Source of the DNA: Lachnospiraceae bacterium
GTDB taxonomy: Bacteria > Bacillota > Clostridia > Lachnospirales > Lachnospiraceae
Direction: 5' to 3'
DNA length: 64,000 bases
Assembly (NCBI GenBank): GCA_015057005.1
Contig: SVFF01000005.1
Location: 1-64,000, forward strand
The translations under genes and the position numbers were made by a program. Below are positions 38,974 to 49,057 of the stretch, in pieces; within the stretch, counting starts at the first letter, position 1, and each line of letters starts with the position of its first letter. The notes beneath the pieces were generated by a model. That model made no database searches. It worked only from the letters and a program-made list of their open reading frames with translations, and was not told the DNA's origin.

Positions 38974-39843
38974 TGAGTGGGAGTGTGTGGCGGATGCTCT
39001 GCATAAATTCTCCCACACGGAATCGTGTATATAAAGCTTGCCTTTGCCGGTACCGAGGTCGATATCCGGTTTGTTGGCACCGTGAAAGTCAGAGCCGCCG
39101 CTGATCTGCAGCTCATATTTGGCGGCAAGAGCCCGCATCCGGCGCTCTTCACCGGCATTGTAGGTGCTGTAAATGGCCTCGATGGCGACCAGACCGTCTT
39201 CTTTTAATTCTGCTACCAGTCGTTCCAGACGTTCATCACTCATGCGGTAGAGTACCGGGTGAGCCAGGACGGGGATGCCGCCGGCTTTCAGGACCAGTTC
39301 TACTGCCTGAGCGGGAGTGACTTTCTCTCTGGGCACGAAATAGGGGCAGTGGTCACCCACATAGCGTTCAAATGCCTCAGGAAGGCTCTTGGTGTAACCG
39401 TGATGCATCAGATATGCGGCATAATGGGCTCTGGTGATCACTGCCTCGGGAAATTCTGCAAGCAGTTTTTCGTAAGTGATATCAATACCGGCTTCCTGCA
39501 GCAGAGCGCACATTTTTCGGTTGCGCAGGATGCGGGAGTCCACAAAATTTTTCAGATAGGCAGTGAATTCAGGGTTCTTGTAATCGATGTCCAGTCCCAC
39601 GATGTGGATATCCCGGCCCTGGTATTCAGTGGAAAATTCAATGCCGGGGATAATCCGGGGAATAATTGCCCCGGAATCAGCACGCAGCTTTTCAGCATAT
39701 ACAATTGCTTCCTCCAAACCGTCTACAGTATCGTGGTCGGTCAGGGCAAAAGCGTGTAGTCCTTTTTCTATAGCATAATCAACCAGTTCTGTGGGAGAAA
39801 AAGTGCCATCGGATCGGTTGGAATGCACGTGGAGGTCAATCAT
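38965..39843 (-). CDS. PHP domain metal-dependent phosphoesterase
   Basis: MIDLHVHSNRSDGTFSPTELVDYA, ALTDHDTVDG, GGSDFHG. Confidence 0.95.
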   Translation of the reverse strand: MIDLHVHSNRSDGTFSPTELVDYAIEKGLHAFALTDHDTVDGLEEAIVYAEKLRADSGAIIPRIIPGIEFSTEYQGRDIHIVGLDIDYKNPEFTAYLKNFVDSRILRNRKMCALLQEAGIDITYEKLLAEFPEAVITRAHYAAYLMHHGYTKSLPEAFERYVGDHCPYFVPREKVTPAQAVELVLKAGGIPVLAHPVLYRMSDERLERLVAELKEDGLVAIEAIYSTYNAGEERRMRALAAKYELQISGGSDFHGANKPDIDLGTGKGKLYIHDSVWENLCRASATHSHSSE

Positions 39844-39971
39844 TTTTTATTCCTTTCTGAAGTCAGATAATTTGGCTTGAAACAATTATAAAGTAAAGTG
39901 ACAGGCCTGCGGCAAATGCTGCAGGCCTGCTTGTTTTTTGTCAGATTAAATGCGGATGGGAGAAGGTGAAA

Positions 39972-41615
39972 TTAATCTTCCAGCTCATCCTCATTCTTAT
40001 TGGCAGTAAATACGGTACGCTTTCTGGCCATTTCATCGCTTGCCAGGTACTCGTCGTAGGTGGTGATCTTGTCGATCATGCCGCCGCCGGGCAGAAGCTC
40101 GATGATTCGGTTGGCAGTGGTCTGTACGAACTGGTGGTCATGGCAGGAGAACAGTGCCACACCGGGGAACTTGATCAGACCATTGTTCAGGGCGGTGATG
40201 GATTCCATGTCCAGATGATTGGTAGGCTCGTCAAATACCAGACAGTTAGCGCCGCTGATCATCATCTTGGAGAGCAGGCAGCGAACCTTCTCACCACCGG
40301 AAAGGATCTTAACTTTCTTTACACCGTCTTCGCCGGCAAAGAGCATACGTCCTAGGAAACCGCGCACATAGGTGGCATCCTTTACGGGAGAGTAGCCGGT
40401 CAGCCAGTCTGCGATGGTCAAATCATTGTCAAACTCAGCGGTGTTATCTTTAGGGAAGTAAGCCTGGGAGGTGGTTACGCCCCACTTGTAGCTACCCTCA
40501 TCGGGCTCCATCTCACCTACAAGAATCTGGAAGAGAGTGGTCTTTGCCAGCTCCTGACCGCCGACGAAAGCAATCTTGTCGTCGTGACCTACTACGAAGG
40601 AGATGTCATCCAGAACTTTCTCGCCGTTGATGGTCTTGGACAGATGTTCAACAGTAAGAACCTCGTTGCCGATCTCGCGGTCGGGACGGAAGTCGATGTA
40701 AGGATATTTTCTGCTGGAAGGTTTGATCTCATCCAGCTCGATTTTTTCCAGGGCACGCTTTCTGGAAGTAGCCTGCTTGGACTTGGAAGCATTTGCGGAG
40801 AAGCGGGAGATGAACTCCTGCAGCTCTTTGATCTTTTCTTCCTTCTTCTTGTTGGCTTCCTTCATCTGCTTGATCAAAAGCTGGCTGGACTCGTACCAGA
40901 AATCGTAGTTGCCGGCGTACAGCTGAATCTTGCCGTAGTCGATATCTGCGGTGTGGGTACAAACCTTGTTCAGGAAATAACGGTCATGGGAAACCACGAT
41001 AACGGTATTGTTAAAGTTGATCAGAAACTCTTCCAGCCATGCGATAGCATCCAGATCCAGATGGTTGGTAGGCTCGTCCAAAAGCAGGATGTCGGGGTTA
41101 CCGAACAGTGCTTTTGCTAACAGTACCTTAACCTTCATGTTACCATCCAGCTCGCTCATCATGGAGTAGTGGTAGTCGGTGTCAATGCCCAGACCGTTTA
41201 AAAGCATAGCAGCGTTGGACTCTGCTTCCCAACCGTCCATCTCAGCAAACTCAGCCTCCAGCTCACTGGCGCGGATGCCGTCCTCGTCGGAGAAATCTTC
41301 CTTGGCGTAGATTGCGTCCTTTTCTTTCATGATCTCGTAGAGACGCTGGTTGCCCAGGATAACGGTATCCATTACTACCCAATCGTCATATTTAAAGTGG
41401 TCCTGCTCCAACACGGAGAGACGCTGGCCGGGGGTGATCACAATATCGCCCTTGGTGGTGTCCAGTACGCCGGACAGAATCTTTAAGAAGGTGGACTTGC
41501 CGGCACCGTTGGCACCGATCAGACCGTAGCAGTTACCTTCGGTAAATTTGATGTTTACGTCTTCAAATAAAGCTTTTTTGCCTACGCGGTAAGTTACATT
41601 ATTTGCACTTATCAT
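39972..41615 (-). CDS. ABC-F family ATPase (YbiT/YkpA-like)
   Basis: two Walker A sites (GANGAGKST; degenerate GGQELAKTT) and two DEPTNHLD motifs. Confidence 0.93.
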   Translation of the reverse strand: MISANNVTYRVGKKALFEDVNIKFTEGNCYGLIGANGAGKSTFLKILSGVLDTTKGDIVITPGQRLSVLEQDHFKYDDWVVMDTVILGNQRLYEIMKEKDAIYAKEDFSDEDGIRASELEAEFAEMDGWEAESNAAMLLNGLGIDTDYHYSMMSELDGNMKVKVLLAKALFGNPDILLLDEPTNHLDLDAIAWLEEFLINFNNTVIVVSHDRYFLNKVCTHTADIDYGKIQLYAGNYDFWYESSQLLIKQMKEANKKKEEKIKELQEFISRFSANASKSKQATSRKRALEKIELDEIKPSSRKYPYIDFRPDREIGNEVLTVEHLSKTINGEKVLDDISFVVGHDDKIAFVGGQELAKTTLFQILVGEMEPDEGSYKWGVTTSQAYFPKDNTAEFDNDLTIADWLTGYSPVKDATYVRGFLGRMLFAGEDGVKKVKILSGGEKVRCLLSKMMISGANCLVFDEPTNHLDMESITALNNGLIKFPGVALFSCHDHQFVQTTANRIIELLPGGGMIDKITTYDEYLASDEMARKRTVFTANKNEDELED

Positions 41616-41927
41616 TTTTCTAACCTTTCTTTATATAAATCAAAACTCAAGTTACTCTATGGGATGTGCATTTTCCAATAGAAAATGCGGTCAGGGCGTA
41701 AAAAAGCCCATCATTTTTATTGTACAGAAAACGCCGGAAAAAGCAAGGAAAACTTTTTGTTTTGGGGCTTCTTGACAAAGAAGAGTGGCTGCGATATGGT
41801 AAAAATGAGCTTGGCAGAGCTCTGTGCGTGCACAAAGAGCCCTATAAGGAGGTTGCTCGCACTGAGACATCAGTCGACGTGGTCGGGTTAGAAGTGCTTG
41901 AGAGAAACGGAGGTCGGAGCAGGAGAG

Positions 41928-42764
41928 ATGGGAACCCCAAAAGTTGCAGGCAGGCTGGCAGAGATGAATAAGATGGAGTTTGCGTTTTCTGCTGCTATCG
42001 GAAATGAGAAATTTGATATCCGCTCATATACCAGCGGAATGTTTTCCGAGGAATCCATGGATGCACGGCCGTACAAGCATTTCTTTACGGAATTTCACTA
42101 TATTTTCGAGGGAAGCGAGCAGATTACGTTTCCACATCATAACAAGAAGCTGGAGCTTTCTGCCGGACAGATCTGCATCATCCGGCGGGAAATTTATCAT
42201 GGAGTAGTCACCTCTCCGGGAATCAAGCGGTTTTGTTTTAATACCACGGGGGATATCTTTCCGGAAATTGCCATGGCCCGTGTTATAGACAGCGAGTTTA
42301 TCAGAAATGTGATGAAGCACACTCTGGAGATCGAGCCCACGGGAGACCGGCTGGGTGTGATGCTTTTGGATGTGGTCTTTGAGATGCTTGACATTGTGAA
42401 GCGCACCTCGAAAGATGGCAAACGCAAAGAGCGTGTGCATCAGGCGCCTGAGTGGATCATAGAGGAATATTTGCTGCAGCATTTCAGGGATCCGGAAGGG
42501 TTGGCAGGGCTGGCGGCCCAGCTGTACCTGAGTGAGCGGCAGACACGCAATCTGGTGAAGAAATATTACGGGCAGGATTATAAGACGCTGATCATTAAGC
42601 AGAGGATGGAGTTTGCCGATATGCTGCTTGAGGATGAAACGCGCTCTCTGGAAGAGATCGCGGAAGAGGTAGGGTATCGGTCCTACAGTGGTTTTTATCA
42701 GGCCTACACCAAGTATTTTGGGATTTCCCCCAGTGAAAAGAGAGTGTCAAATATAGAAGAATAA
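41928..42764 (+). CDS. AraC family regulator
   Basis: LAAQLYLSERQTRNLVKKYYGQDYKTLIIKQRMEFADMLLEDETRSLEEIAEEVGYRSYSGFYQAYTKYFGISPSE. Confidence 0.9.
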   Translation: MGTPKVAGRLAEMNKMEFAFSAAIGNEKFDIRSYTSGMFSEESMDARPYKHFFTEFHYIFEGSEQITFPHHNKKLELSAGQICIIRREIYHGVVTSPGIKRFCFNTTGDIFPEIAMARVIDSEFIRNVMKHTLEIEPTGDRLGVMLLDVVFEMLDIVKRTSKDGKRKERVHQAPEWIIEEYLLQHFRDPEGLAGLAAQLYLSERQTRNLVKKYYGQDYKTLIIKQRMEFADMLLEDETRSLEEIAEEVGYRSYSGFYQAYTKYFGISPSEKRVSNIEE

Positions 42765-42978
42765 ACAGAATGGAGCAGCTGCAAAAGCAACCTGATGAAG
42801 GTATTTTTGCGGCGTGCTCCATTTCCTTTTTTTGTATTAAAAAAGCGGAAATGATTTTGAAAAAGTGGGCTGGAGATTAAATGGACTATTTGGGCCGGAA
42901 TGATAAAATGGAAGTAGATAAGAAAGTATATTCGGAAAATATTACAGAGCGCATCTGCGAGATAAGGAGGAATGTGCT

Positions 42979-45900
42979 ATGTTGTATAAGAAAAACGGAA
43001 CAGAAAAACTGGATATGGAATTATTCCGCAATCCTACAGCGGAATATCGCGGTACACCTTTCTGGTCATGGAACTGCAAGCTGGAGCAGAAAGAATTGGA
43101 GCGGCAGCTGGAGGTCTTTAAGAAAATGGGCTTCGGCGGTGCTCACATGCACGTGCGGACCGGTCTGGCCACTCCCTACCTGAGCGACGAGTTTATGGAG
43201 ATGGTAAAGGCATGTGTAGAGAAGGCAAAGAAGGAGGAAATGCTGGCATGGCTGTATGATGAAGACCGCTTCCCCTCCGGAGCAGCCGGTGGCCTGGTGA
43301 CGAAAGACGAACAATACAGGTGCCGTTATCTTTTGTTTACGCCCAGACCCTACAGCGGCGAGGGTAGAAAGATAGAGGGCGAGGTCGCTCTTTGGGGTGT
43401 GATCCGCTCAGAAGACGGCAGACTTTTAAGCTGTTATGATGTGGAATTAGATGACCAGGGCTATTTAAAGAGCTGGAGAGTCATCGGCGAAGATGAGCCT
43501 GCTGAATTTGAGAAATGGTATGCTTATCTGGAAATAAACAAGGAAACTCCCTGGTACAACAACCAAACCTATGTGGACACTCTGAACAAAGCAGCGATTG
43601 AACGTTTTGTGGAGGTTACCCATGAGCGCTATCATCAGGTAATTGGAGAAGAGTTTGACAAAGCGGTTCCTGCTATTTTTACAGATGAACCGGAATTTAC
43701 ATTTAAGACCACCCTTTCTTATGCCAAGGGAAAAGAGGATGTGTACCTGCCCTGGACGGAGAATCTGCCGGAGACTTTTAAGGCAGCCTGCGGATTGGAT
43801 CTGCTGGCGGCTTTGCCGGAACTTTTCTGGGAGAGAGCAGACGGACGTATTTCACAGATTCGTTATCATTATCATGACCACCTCTGTGACCGATTTGTGG
43901 AAGCTTTTGCGGATACTTGCGGCAGCTGGTGCAAGGAGCATAATCTGGCGCTGACCGGTCATATGATGCGTGAACAGACCCTCCAGTCCCAGACGGCAGC
44001 TGTGGGAGAGGTTATGCGGTCTTATCGTGGTTTCGGAATTCCGGGCATTGATATGTTGGGCGGAGCTTACGAGTATACCACCGCCAAACAGTGTCAGTCG
44101 GCAGTACACCAGCTTGGCAGCGAAGGCATGCTCAGTGAATTGTACGGCGTGACCAACTGGGATTACGAATTCAGGGATTACAAGCAGCAGGGCGATTGGC
44201 AGGCTGCGCTGGGCGTGACTGTCCGCGTCCCCCATTTAAGTCATGTATCCCTGGCAGGAGAGGCCAAGCGTGATTGGCCGGGCTCCATCAGTTATCAGTC
44301 CCCCTGGTGGGAAAAGTTTTCGCTGGTGGAGGATCATTTTGCACGGATAAATACGGCGCTGACCAGAGGCAAGCCCATTGTAAAGGTAGGTGTGATACAC
44401 CCCATCGAAAGTTTCTGGCTCCACTGGGGGCCTGCTGATCAGACGGCACTGGACCGGAATAATTTGGATAAAAATTTCCAGGATATTATAGAGTGGCTGC
44501 TGTTTGGCGGCATTGATTTCGATTTTATCAGCGAGGCGCTGCTGCCTCAGCTGTGCCGGGAGGCTTCTGCGCCCTTACAAGTTGGCGAGATGGCCTATGA
44601 TGTGATCCTGGTGCCCGGCTGTGAGACCCTGCGTTCCACAACCTTGGAACGTTTGGAGCGCTTTGCGGCAGCAGGGGGCAGAGTAATTTTTGCAGGAGAA
44701 CTGCCCACCCTGGAAAACGCGGTGCCCAGTGAAAGAGGTGTGAACCTGGCAGCAGGTGCAGAATGTATCGCATTTACAAAAGGGGCTGTGCTGAAGGCAT
44801 TGCAGAATGTGAGGACGGTTGAGATCCGGAATGCAACAGGAGCGCTGACAGAAAATCTGTTATATCAATTGCGTAGTGACGGTAATGGACGCTGGCTGTT
44901 TATTGCCCCCGGAAAAAATAACTATAACCGAGATGTTTCCAAATATCAGGATCTGAAGATTCGGATTGATGGTGCTTGGAAGGCAACTCTGTATAATACC
45001 ATGAGTGGCGAGAGAGAGGCAATTGCCCACTGTGTGGCAGCCGGTGTTACAGAAGTTCGATGCAGAATGTACGATTATGACAGTCTGCTTTTGTGGCTGG
45101 AGCCTGCAGGAGAATGTGGGGATAGTGATGCTGTGCCGGTTGCCCAGACTTCGGAAAAAGCGGAAGACACAGGTGTTTCTAAAGCAGCACCGAGGATTTA
45201 CAGTCTGCCTCTTCCTGCAACTGTACCTTACACTTTAGACGAGCCCAATGTACTGCTTTTGGATCAGGCTGAATATGCACTGGACGATGAAAACTGGGCG
45301 TCCTGTGACGGTGTACCTTTAAAAGAAGAAATTCTGAGAATCGATGATGCCTGCCGTGACCGGTTAGGATGGCCCAGGCGCAAGCACAATGTGGCCCAGC
45401 CCTGGGTGGTTCAGGAAGATGGAAGCACTCATACGCTGCACCTTAGATGGCGGATTTGGTCGGAGATTGCCTGTGAAGAAATTGTGCTGGCTATTGAGGA
45501 TGCCGAGCGGCTTAAACTTCGTTTTAATGGTCAGGAGGTAGATAATACCGTGACCGGCTGGTATGTGGATAAAGCCATTAAGACCGTGAATCTTCCTCCG
45601 CTTAAGTCCGGTGAAAATGTGCTGGAAGTGTCTGTTCCCTTTGGCAAGCGCACGGATGTGGAGTGGGCATACCTGTTGGGGGATTTCGGTGTGGAAGTGT
45701 GCGGCAGCCTTGTAAGGATCGTGGAATCGCGCAGACAGCTGGCTTTCGGCAGCCTGGCGGCCCAGGGGCTGCCCTTCTATGGAGGAAATATTACTTACCA
45801 CATTCCGATGGAGACAAAGGGCGGTGAGCTTACCATTCGTTCCGGTCAATATCAGGGCGGTTTGCAGGTGATCAGCGTAGATGGCGGCGAGGAAGTGCCT

Positions 45901-46140
45901 CTGATCTATGCACCATACACGGCTTCCCTGGGAGTACATCCGGCCGGAGAGCATACGGTGGATATAACGTTATACGGTAATCGCCGTAACAGTTTTGGCC
46001 CCGTGCATTTTACGGACAGAAAAAACAACGGAAGTGATCCCAACAAGTGGCGCACCACAGGAGAACTTTGGAGTTACGACTATCAACTGAAAGAAGTGGG
46101 CGTGCTGAGTACGCCGGTGCTGACGGAGACACTGAGGTAA
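42979..46140 (+). CDS. GH106-like glycosyl hydrolase (alpha-L-rhamnosidase-like), no signal peptide
   Basis: GTPFWSWNCKLEQKELERQLEVFKKMGFGGAHMHVRTG; long paralog at 51624. Confidence 0.78.
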   Translation: MLYKKNGTEKLDMELFRNPTAEYRGTPFWSWNCKLEQKELERQLEVFKKMGFGGAHMHVRTGLATPYLSDEFMEMVKACVEKAKKEEMLAWLYDEDRFPSGAAGGLVTKDEQYRCRYLLFTPRPYSGEGRKIEGEVALWGVIRSEDGRLLSCYDVELDDQGYLKSWRVIGEDEPAEFEKWYAYLEINKETPWYNNQTYVDTLNKAAIERFVEVTHERYHQVIGEEFDKAVPAIFTDEPEFTFKTTLSYAKGKEDVYLPWTENLPETFKAACGLDLLAALPELFWERADGRISQIRYHYHDHLCDRFVEAFADTCGSWCKEHNLALTGHMMREQTLQSQTAAVGEVMRSYRGFGIPGIDMLGGAYEYTTAKQCQSAVHQLGSEGMLSELYGVTNWDYEFRDYKQQGDWQAALGVTVRVPHLSHVSLAGEAKRDWPGSISYQSPWWEKFSLVEDHFARINTALTRGKPIVKVGVIHPIESFWLHWGPADQTALDRNNLDKNFQDIIEWLLFGGIDFDFISEALLPQLCREASAPLQVGEMAYDVILVPGCETLRSTTLERLERFAAAGGRVIFAGELPTLENAVPSERGVNLAAGAECIAFTKGAVLKALQNVRTVEIRNATGALTENLLYQLRSDGNGRWLFIAPGKNNYNRDVSKYQDLKIRIDGAWKATLYNTMSGEREAIAHCVAAGVTEVRCRMYDYDSLLLWLEPAGECGDSDAVPVAQTSEKAEDTGVSKAAPRIYSLPLPATVPYTLDEPNVLLLDQAEYALDDENWASCDGVPLKEEILRIDDACRDRLGWPRRKHNVAQPWVVQEDGSTHTLHLRWRIWSEIACEEIVLAIEDAERLKLRFNGQEVDNTVTGWYVDKAIKTVNLPPLKSGENVLEVSVPFGKRTDVEWAYLLGDFGVEVCGSLVRIVESRRQLAFGSLAAQGLPFYGGNITYHIPMETKGGELTIRSGQYQGGLQVISVDGGEEVPLIYAPYTASLGVHPAGEHTVDITLYGNRRNSFGPVHFTDRKNNGSDPNKWRTTGELWSYDYQLKEVGVLSTPVLTETLR

Positions 46141-46197
46141 GAGGAACCGGACTAAGAGGAACAAGACTAAGAGGAATCGGGCTAAGAGGAATCGAGG
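46138..46197 (+). repeat. 15-bp tandem repeat x4 beginning at the stop codon
   Basis: taagaggaaccggac / taagaggaacaagac / taagaggaatcgggc / taagaggaatcgagg. Confidence 0.9.
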
Positions 46198-46290
46198 TAA
46201 GAAAACAGATATAAGAGAAAAAGATATATGGGAAATGGATAGTGAGAACAACAGATAGTACGGACAAATAGAGAAAGTGAGGTAACAGAC

Positions 46291-47346
46291 GTGAAACTTG
46301 TTGTGAACATGGACCCGAAACCCGGCAATGCCAGAAACAGCGAAGGCTCTTTTATCAGAATGCCGGATGGCGGAATATTGTTTGCCTACAGCCGTTATTC
46401 CGGCAATACGGTGGGTGATGATGACAGCTGCGATATTGCGGTGATCCGTTCCTTTGACGAGGGTGAGAACTGGTCAGAGCCGGAGATCATTGTAAGAGCT
46501 GTTGATTTTGGGGTGCAGAATGTGATGAGTGTGTCCTGCATCTATCAATTGGACGGTCAGATCGGCATTTATTACCTGATCAAGGAAAAGGATAAGACCA
46601 GTACCTGGGGCAGAGCGCTGACTTGTGACGGTTACGATTTTCAAATAGAGCGCTGTATCATCAATTCCTGTCCGGCCTCTTATGTAGTCAACAATGACCG
46701 TGTGGAGAGATTTGCAGACGGTACCCTGGTGGTACCAGCCTGCCGTCATATTGTGGAGTGCGGTACACCCAATCCCTTTGGTATGAGTATGGTTTGGGTA
46801 TCCCACGATGATGGCAAGACTTTTGTCGTGCTGCCTCACCGTTTAACTGTGGCAAAGACGGAGCCGTCCGCCCTGGGAATGCAGGAACCCGGTATCTTCC
46901 AACACAAGGACGGCAGAGTACGCCTCTGGGCCAGAACCAGTCATAGGTATCAGTATGAGAGCTACTCTTATGATGATATGAAGACCTTCTCCGTGCCAGG
47001 GCCTTCCTGCTTCGGATCAGCCATCTCTCCCATGGAGATTGCCGAAAATAAAGAGACAGGTGTACTGTATGCCGTATACAATCCCGTGGCTGATGTGGAT
47101 CCCACCAGACCGGACAGACTGTGGGTCCGCACGCCCTTGTTAGTACAGACAAGCCGGGATGACGGCAGGACCTGGAGTGATCCGGTGGTGATCGAGGGTG
47201 ATCCCGATAGCGGTTACTGTTATCCTGCTATGTTCTTTACAAAGGACGGCTCCATGCTGCTGGCATACTGCCGGGGCGGCAAGGGCGATGACGGCTGCCT
47301 GTCAAGGCTTGGTATGATGAAGATCGGACTGCAGGAGCTGGAGTAA
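46291..47346 (+). CDS. BNR/sialidase-like protein
   Basis: GTG start; GSFIRMPDGGILFAYSRYS, SFDEGENWSEPEI, SRDDGRTWSDP. Confidence 0.85.
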   Translation: MKLVVNMDPKPGNARNSEGSFIRMPDGGILFAYSRYSGNTVGDDDSCDIAVIRSFDEGENWSEPEIIVRAVDFGVQNVMSVSCIYQLDGQIGIYYLIKEKDKTSTWGRALTCDGYDFQIERCIINSCPASYVVNNDRVERFADGTLVVPACRHIVECGTPNPFGMSMVWVSHDDGKTFVVLPHRLTVAKTEPSALGMQEPGIFQHKDGRVRLWARTSHRYQYESYSYDDMKTFSVPGPSCFGSAISPMEIAENKETGVLYAVYNPVADVDPTRPDRLWVRTPLLVQTSRDDGRTWSDPVVIEGDPDSGYCYPAMFFTKDGSMLLAYCRGGKGDDGCLSRLGMMKIGLQELE

Positions 47347-47356
47347 GAGCTAAAGG

Positions 47357-47976
47357 TAGGTCTCAGAGGTGCAAAGAGCGTTTGAGATACCGCGTGAGGC
47401 GGGGTTGGAGGTCTTAGGGGCTCAAAAGAGTGTTTGAGATACCGCGGGAGGCGGAGTTGGAGGTCTTAGGAGCAGAAAAGTGTTTGCAAGATACCGCTGA
47501 GAGTTGAAGCGGAGGTCCCAGCGGCAGGAAAGTATTTGCAAGATACTGCTGAAAGCTGAAGTTGCGGTCTCAGGAGAGAAAAGTGTTTGAAAGATACCGC
47601 TGAGAGCTGAAGCGGAGGTCTCAGGAGCAGAAAAGTGTTTGCAAGATACCGCTGAGAGCTGAAGTTGCGGTCTCAGAGGCAGAAAAAGCATGAAAGATAC
47701 CGCTGAGAGCTGAAGCGGAGGTCTCAGGAGCAGAAAAGTGTTTGCAAGATACTGCTGAAAGCTGAAGCTGCGGTCTCAGGAGAGAAAAGTGTTTGCAAGA
47801 TACCGCTGAGAGCTGAAGCGGAGGTCTCAGAGGCAGAAAAAGCATGAAAGATACCGATGAGAGCTGAAGTTACGGTTTCAGGAGAGAAAAAGCATGAAAA
47901 GATACCGCTGAGAACAAATGGCGAGGTCTTTGAGAAAAAATGAGGCTCAGAGATACTGCAGATGAATCAACAAGAA
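47357..47976 (+). repeat. tandem array of about twelve 51-bp units
   Basis: unit aggtctcaggagcagaaaagtgtttgcaagataccgctgagagctgaagcgg, diverged copies every 50-52 bp. Confidence 0.95.
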
Positions 47977-48045
47977 CAAATAAAACAAGAACAATTAAAC
48001 AAGAGCAATCAACAAAAAAACAAATACAAGAAAGGAACAAAAAAG

Positions 48046-48966
48046 ATGAGAAACGTAGAAAAGTACAAAGGAATTTTTCCCGCATTTTATGCATGTTATG
48101 ACGACGAGGGCAATGTAAGTGCCGAAAGAACAGAAACTTTTGTCCAGTATCTGATCGACAAGGGTGTACAGGGGCTGTATGTAAACGGTTCTTCCGGCGA
48201 GTGCATTTATTTGAGCGTTGAGGAGCGCAAGCTGATCCTGGAGAGCGTTATGAAGGTGGCAAGAGGCAAGCTTGTGATCATTGCCCATGTAGCTTGCAAC
48301 AATACAAAGGACAGTGTGGAGCTGGCAAAGCATGCTGAGAGCCTGGGTGTAGATGCCATCGCTTCCATTCCTCCCATTTACTTCCGTCTGCCTGATTATG
48401 CCATCGCAGATTATTGGAATACCATCAGCGAAGCAGCTCCCAACACCGATTTTGTAATTTACAATATTCCTCAGTTGGCAGGTGTAAATCTGACTGTGAA
48501 GCTGTTCAAAGAAATGCGTAAGAATCCCCGTGTCATCGGTGTCAAGAATTCTTCCATGCCCATCCAGGACATCCAGATGTTCAAGGCTGAAGGCGGCGAT
48601 GACTGTGTGATCTTCAACGGTCCCGACGAGCAGTTCGTAGGCGGCAGAGCCATCGGCGCGGCAGCAGGTATCGGCGGTACCTACGGCGCAATGCCCGAAC
48701 TGTTTGTAGCAATGGATCAGGCTATCGAAAACGGTCAGATGGAGAGAGCAAGAAAGATCCAATACCGCGTAAACGAGATTATTTACGCGATCTGCGACTG
48801 TAAAGCTAACCTCTATGCAGTGATCAAGGAAGTGCACAGACTTAACGGTATGCCTCTGGGCGGCGTGCGTGAGCCTCTTTACAATGTGACTGATGAAGAC
48901 AGAGAGAAGGTACAGAAGGTAAGAGAGCTGATTGCAGCTGCAATTGCAGATCTGGATACATTTTAA
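48046..48966 (+). CDS. dihydrodipicolinate synthase/N-acetylneuraminate lyase family protein
   Basis: GVQGLYVNGSSGECIYLSVEERK, VIYNIPQLAGVNL, VIGVKNSS; RBS aaagga before ATG 48046. Confidence 0.93.
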   Translation: MRNVEKYKGIFPAFYACYDDEGNVSAERTETFVQYLIDKGVQGLYVNGSSGECIYLSVEERKLILESVMKVARGKLVIIAHVACNNTKDSVELAKHAESLGVDAIASIPPIYFRLPDYAIADYWNTISEAAPNTDFVIYNIPQLAGVNLTVKLFKEMRKNPRVIGVKNSSMPIQDIQMFKAEGGDDCVIFNGPDEQFVGGRAIGAAAGIGGTYGAMPELFVAMDQAIENGQMERARKIQYRVNEIIYAICDCKANLYAVIKEVHRLNGMPLGGVREPLYNVTDEDREKVQKVRELIAAAIADLDTF

Positions 48967-49057
48967 AATCAAGTGAGTAGGATGCGCTGTAACCTTGAGA
49001 AGTGGAAAGTTTTGAGGGCGACAGCGCATCTTACAAAATAACTGAAAGGAATGCAAA

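Noticed and set aside
39902-39939. CAGGCCTGC...GCAGGCCTG hairpin with T-run as a gene terminator
   Set aside because: The T-run is on the plus strand while flanking genes are on the minus strand; no plus-strand gene is seen, so function is unclear.
47357-47976. Possible CRISPR array
   Set aside because: No unique spacers between constant repeats; the whole unit is repeated with gradual divergence, and no cas genes are present.
47422-48094. Minus-strand ORFs in the 51-bp array with repeated peptide (LQLSAVSCKHFSAPETSASALSGI)
   Set aside because: The peptide periodicity follows from the 51-bp DNA repeat; frames are broken by 50/52-bp units and have no start/RBS context.
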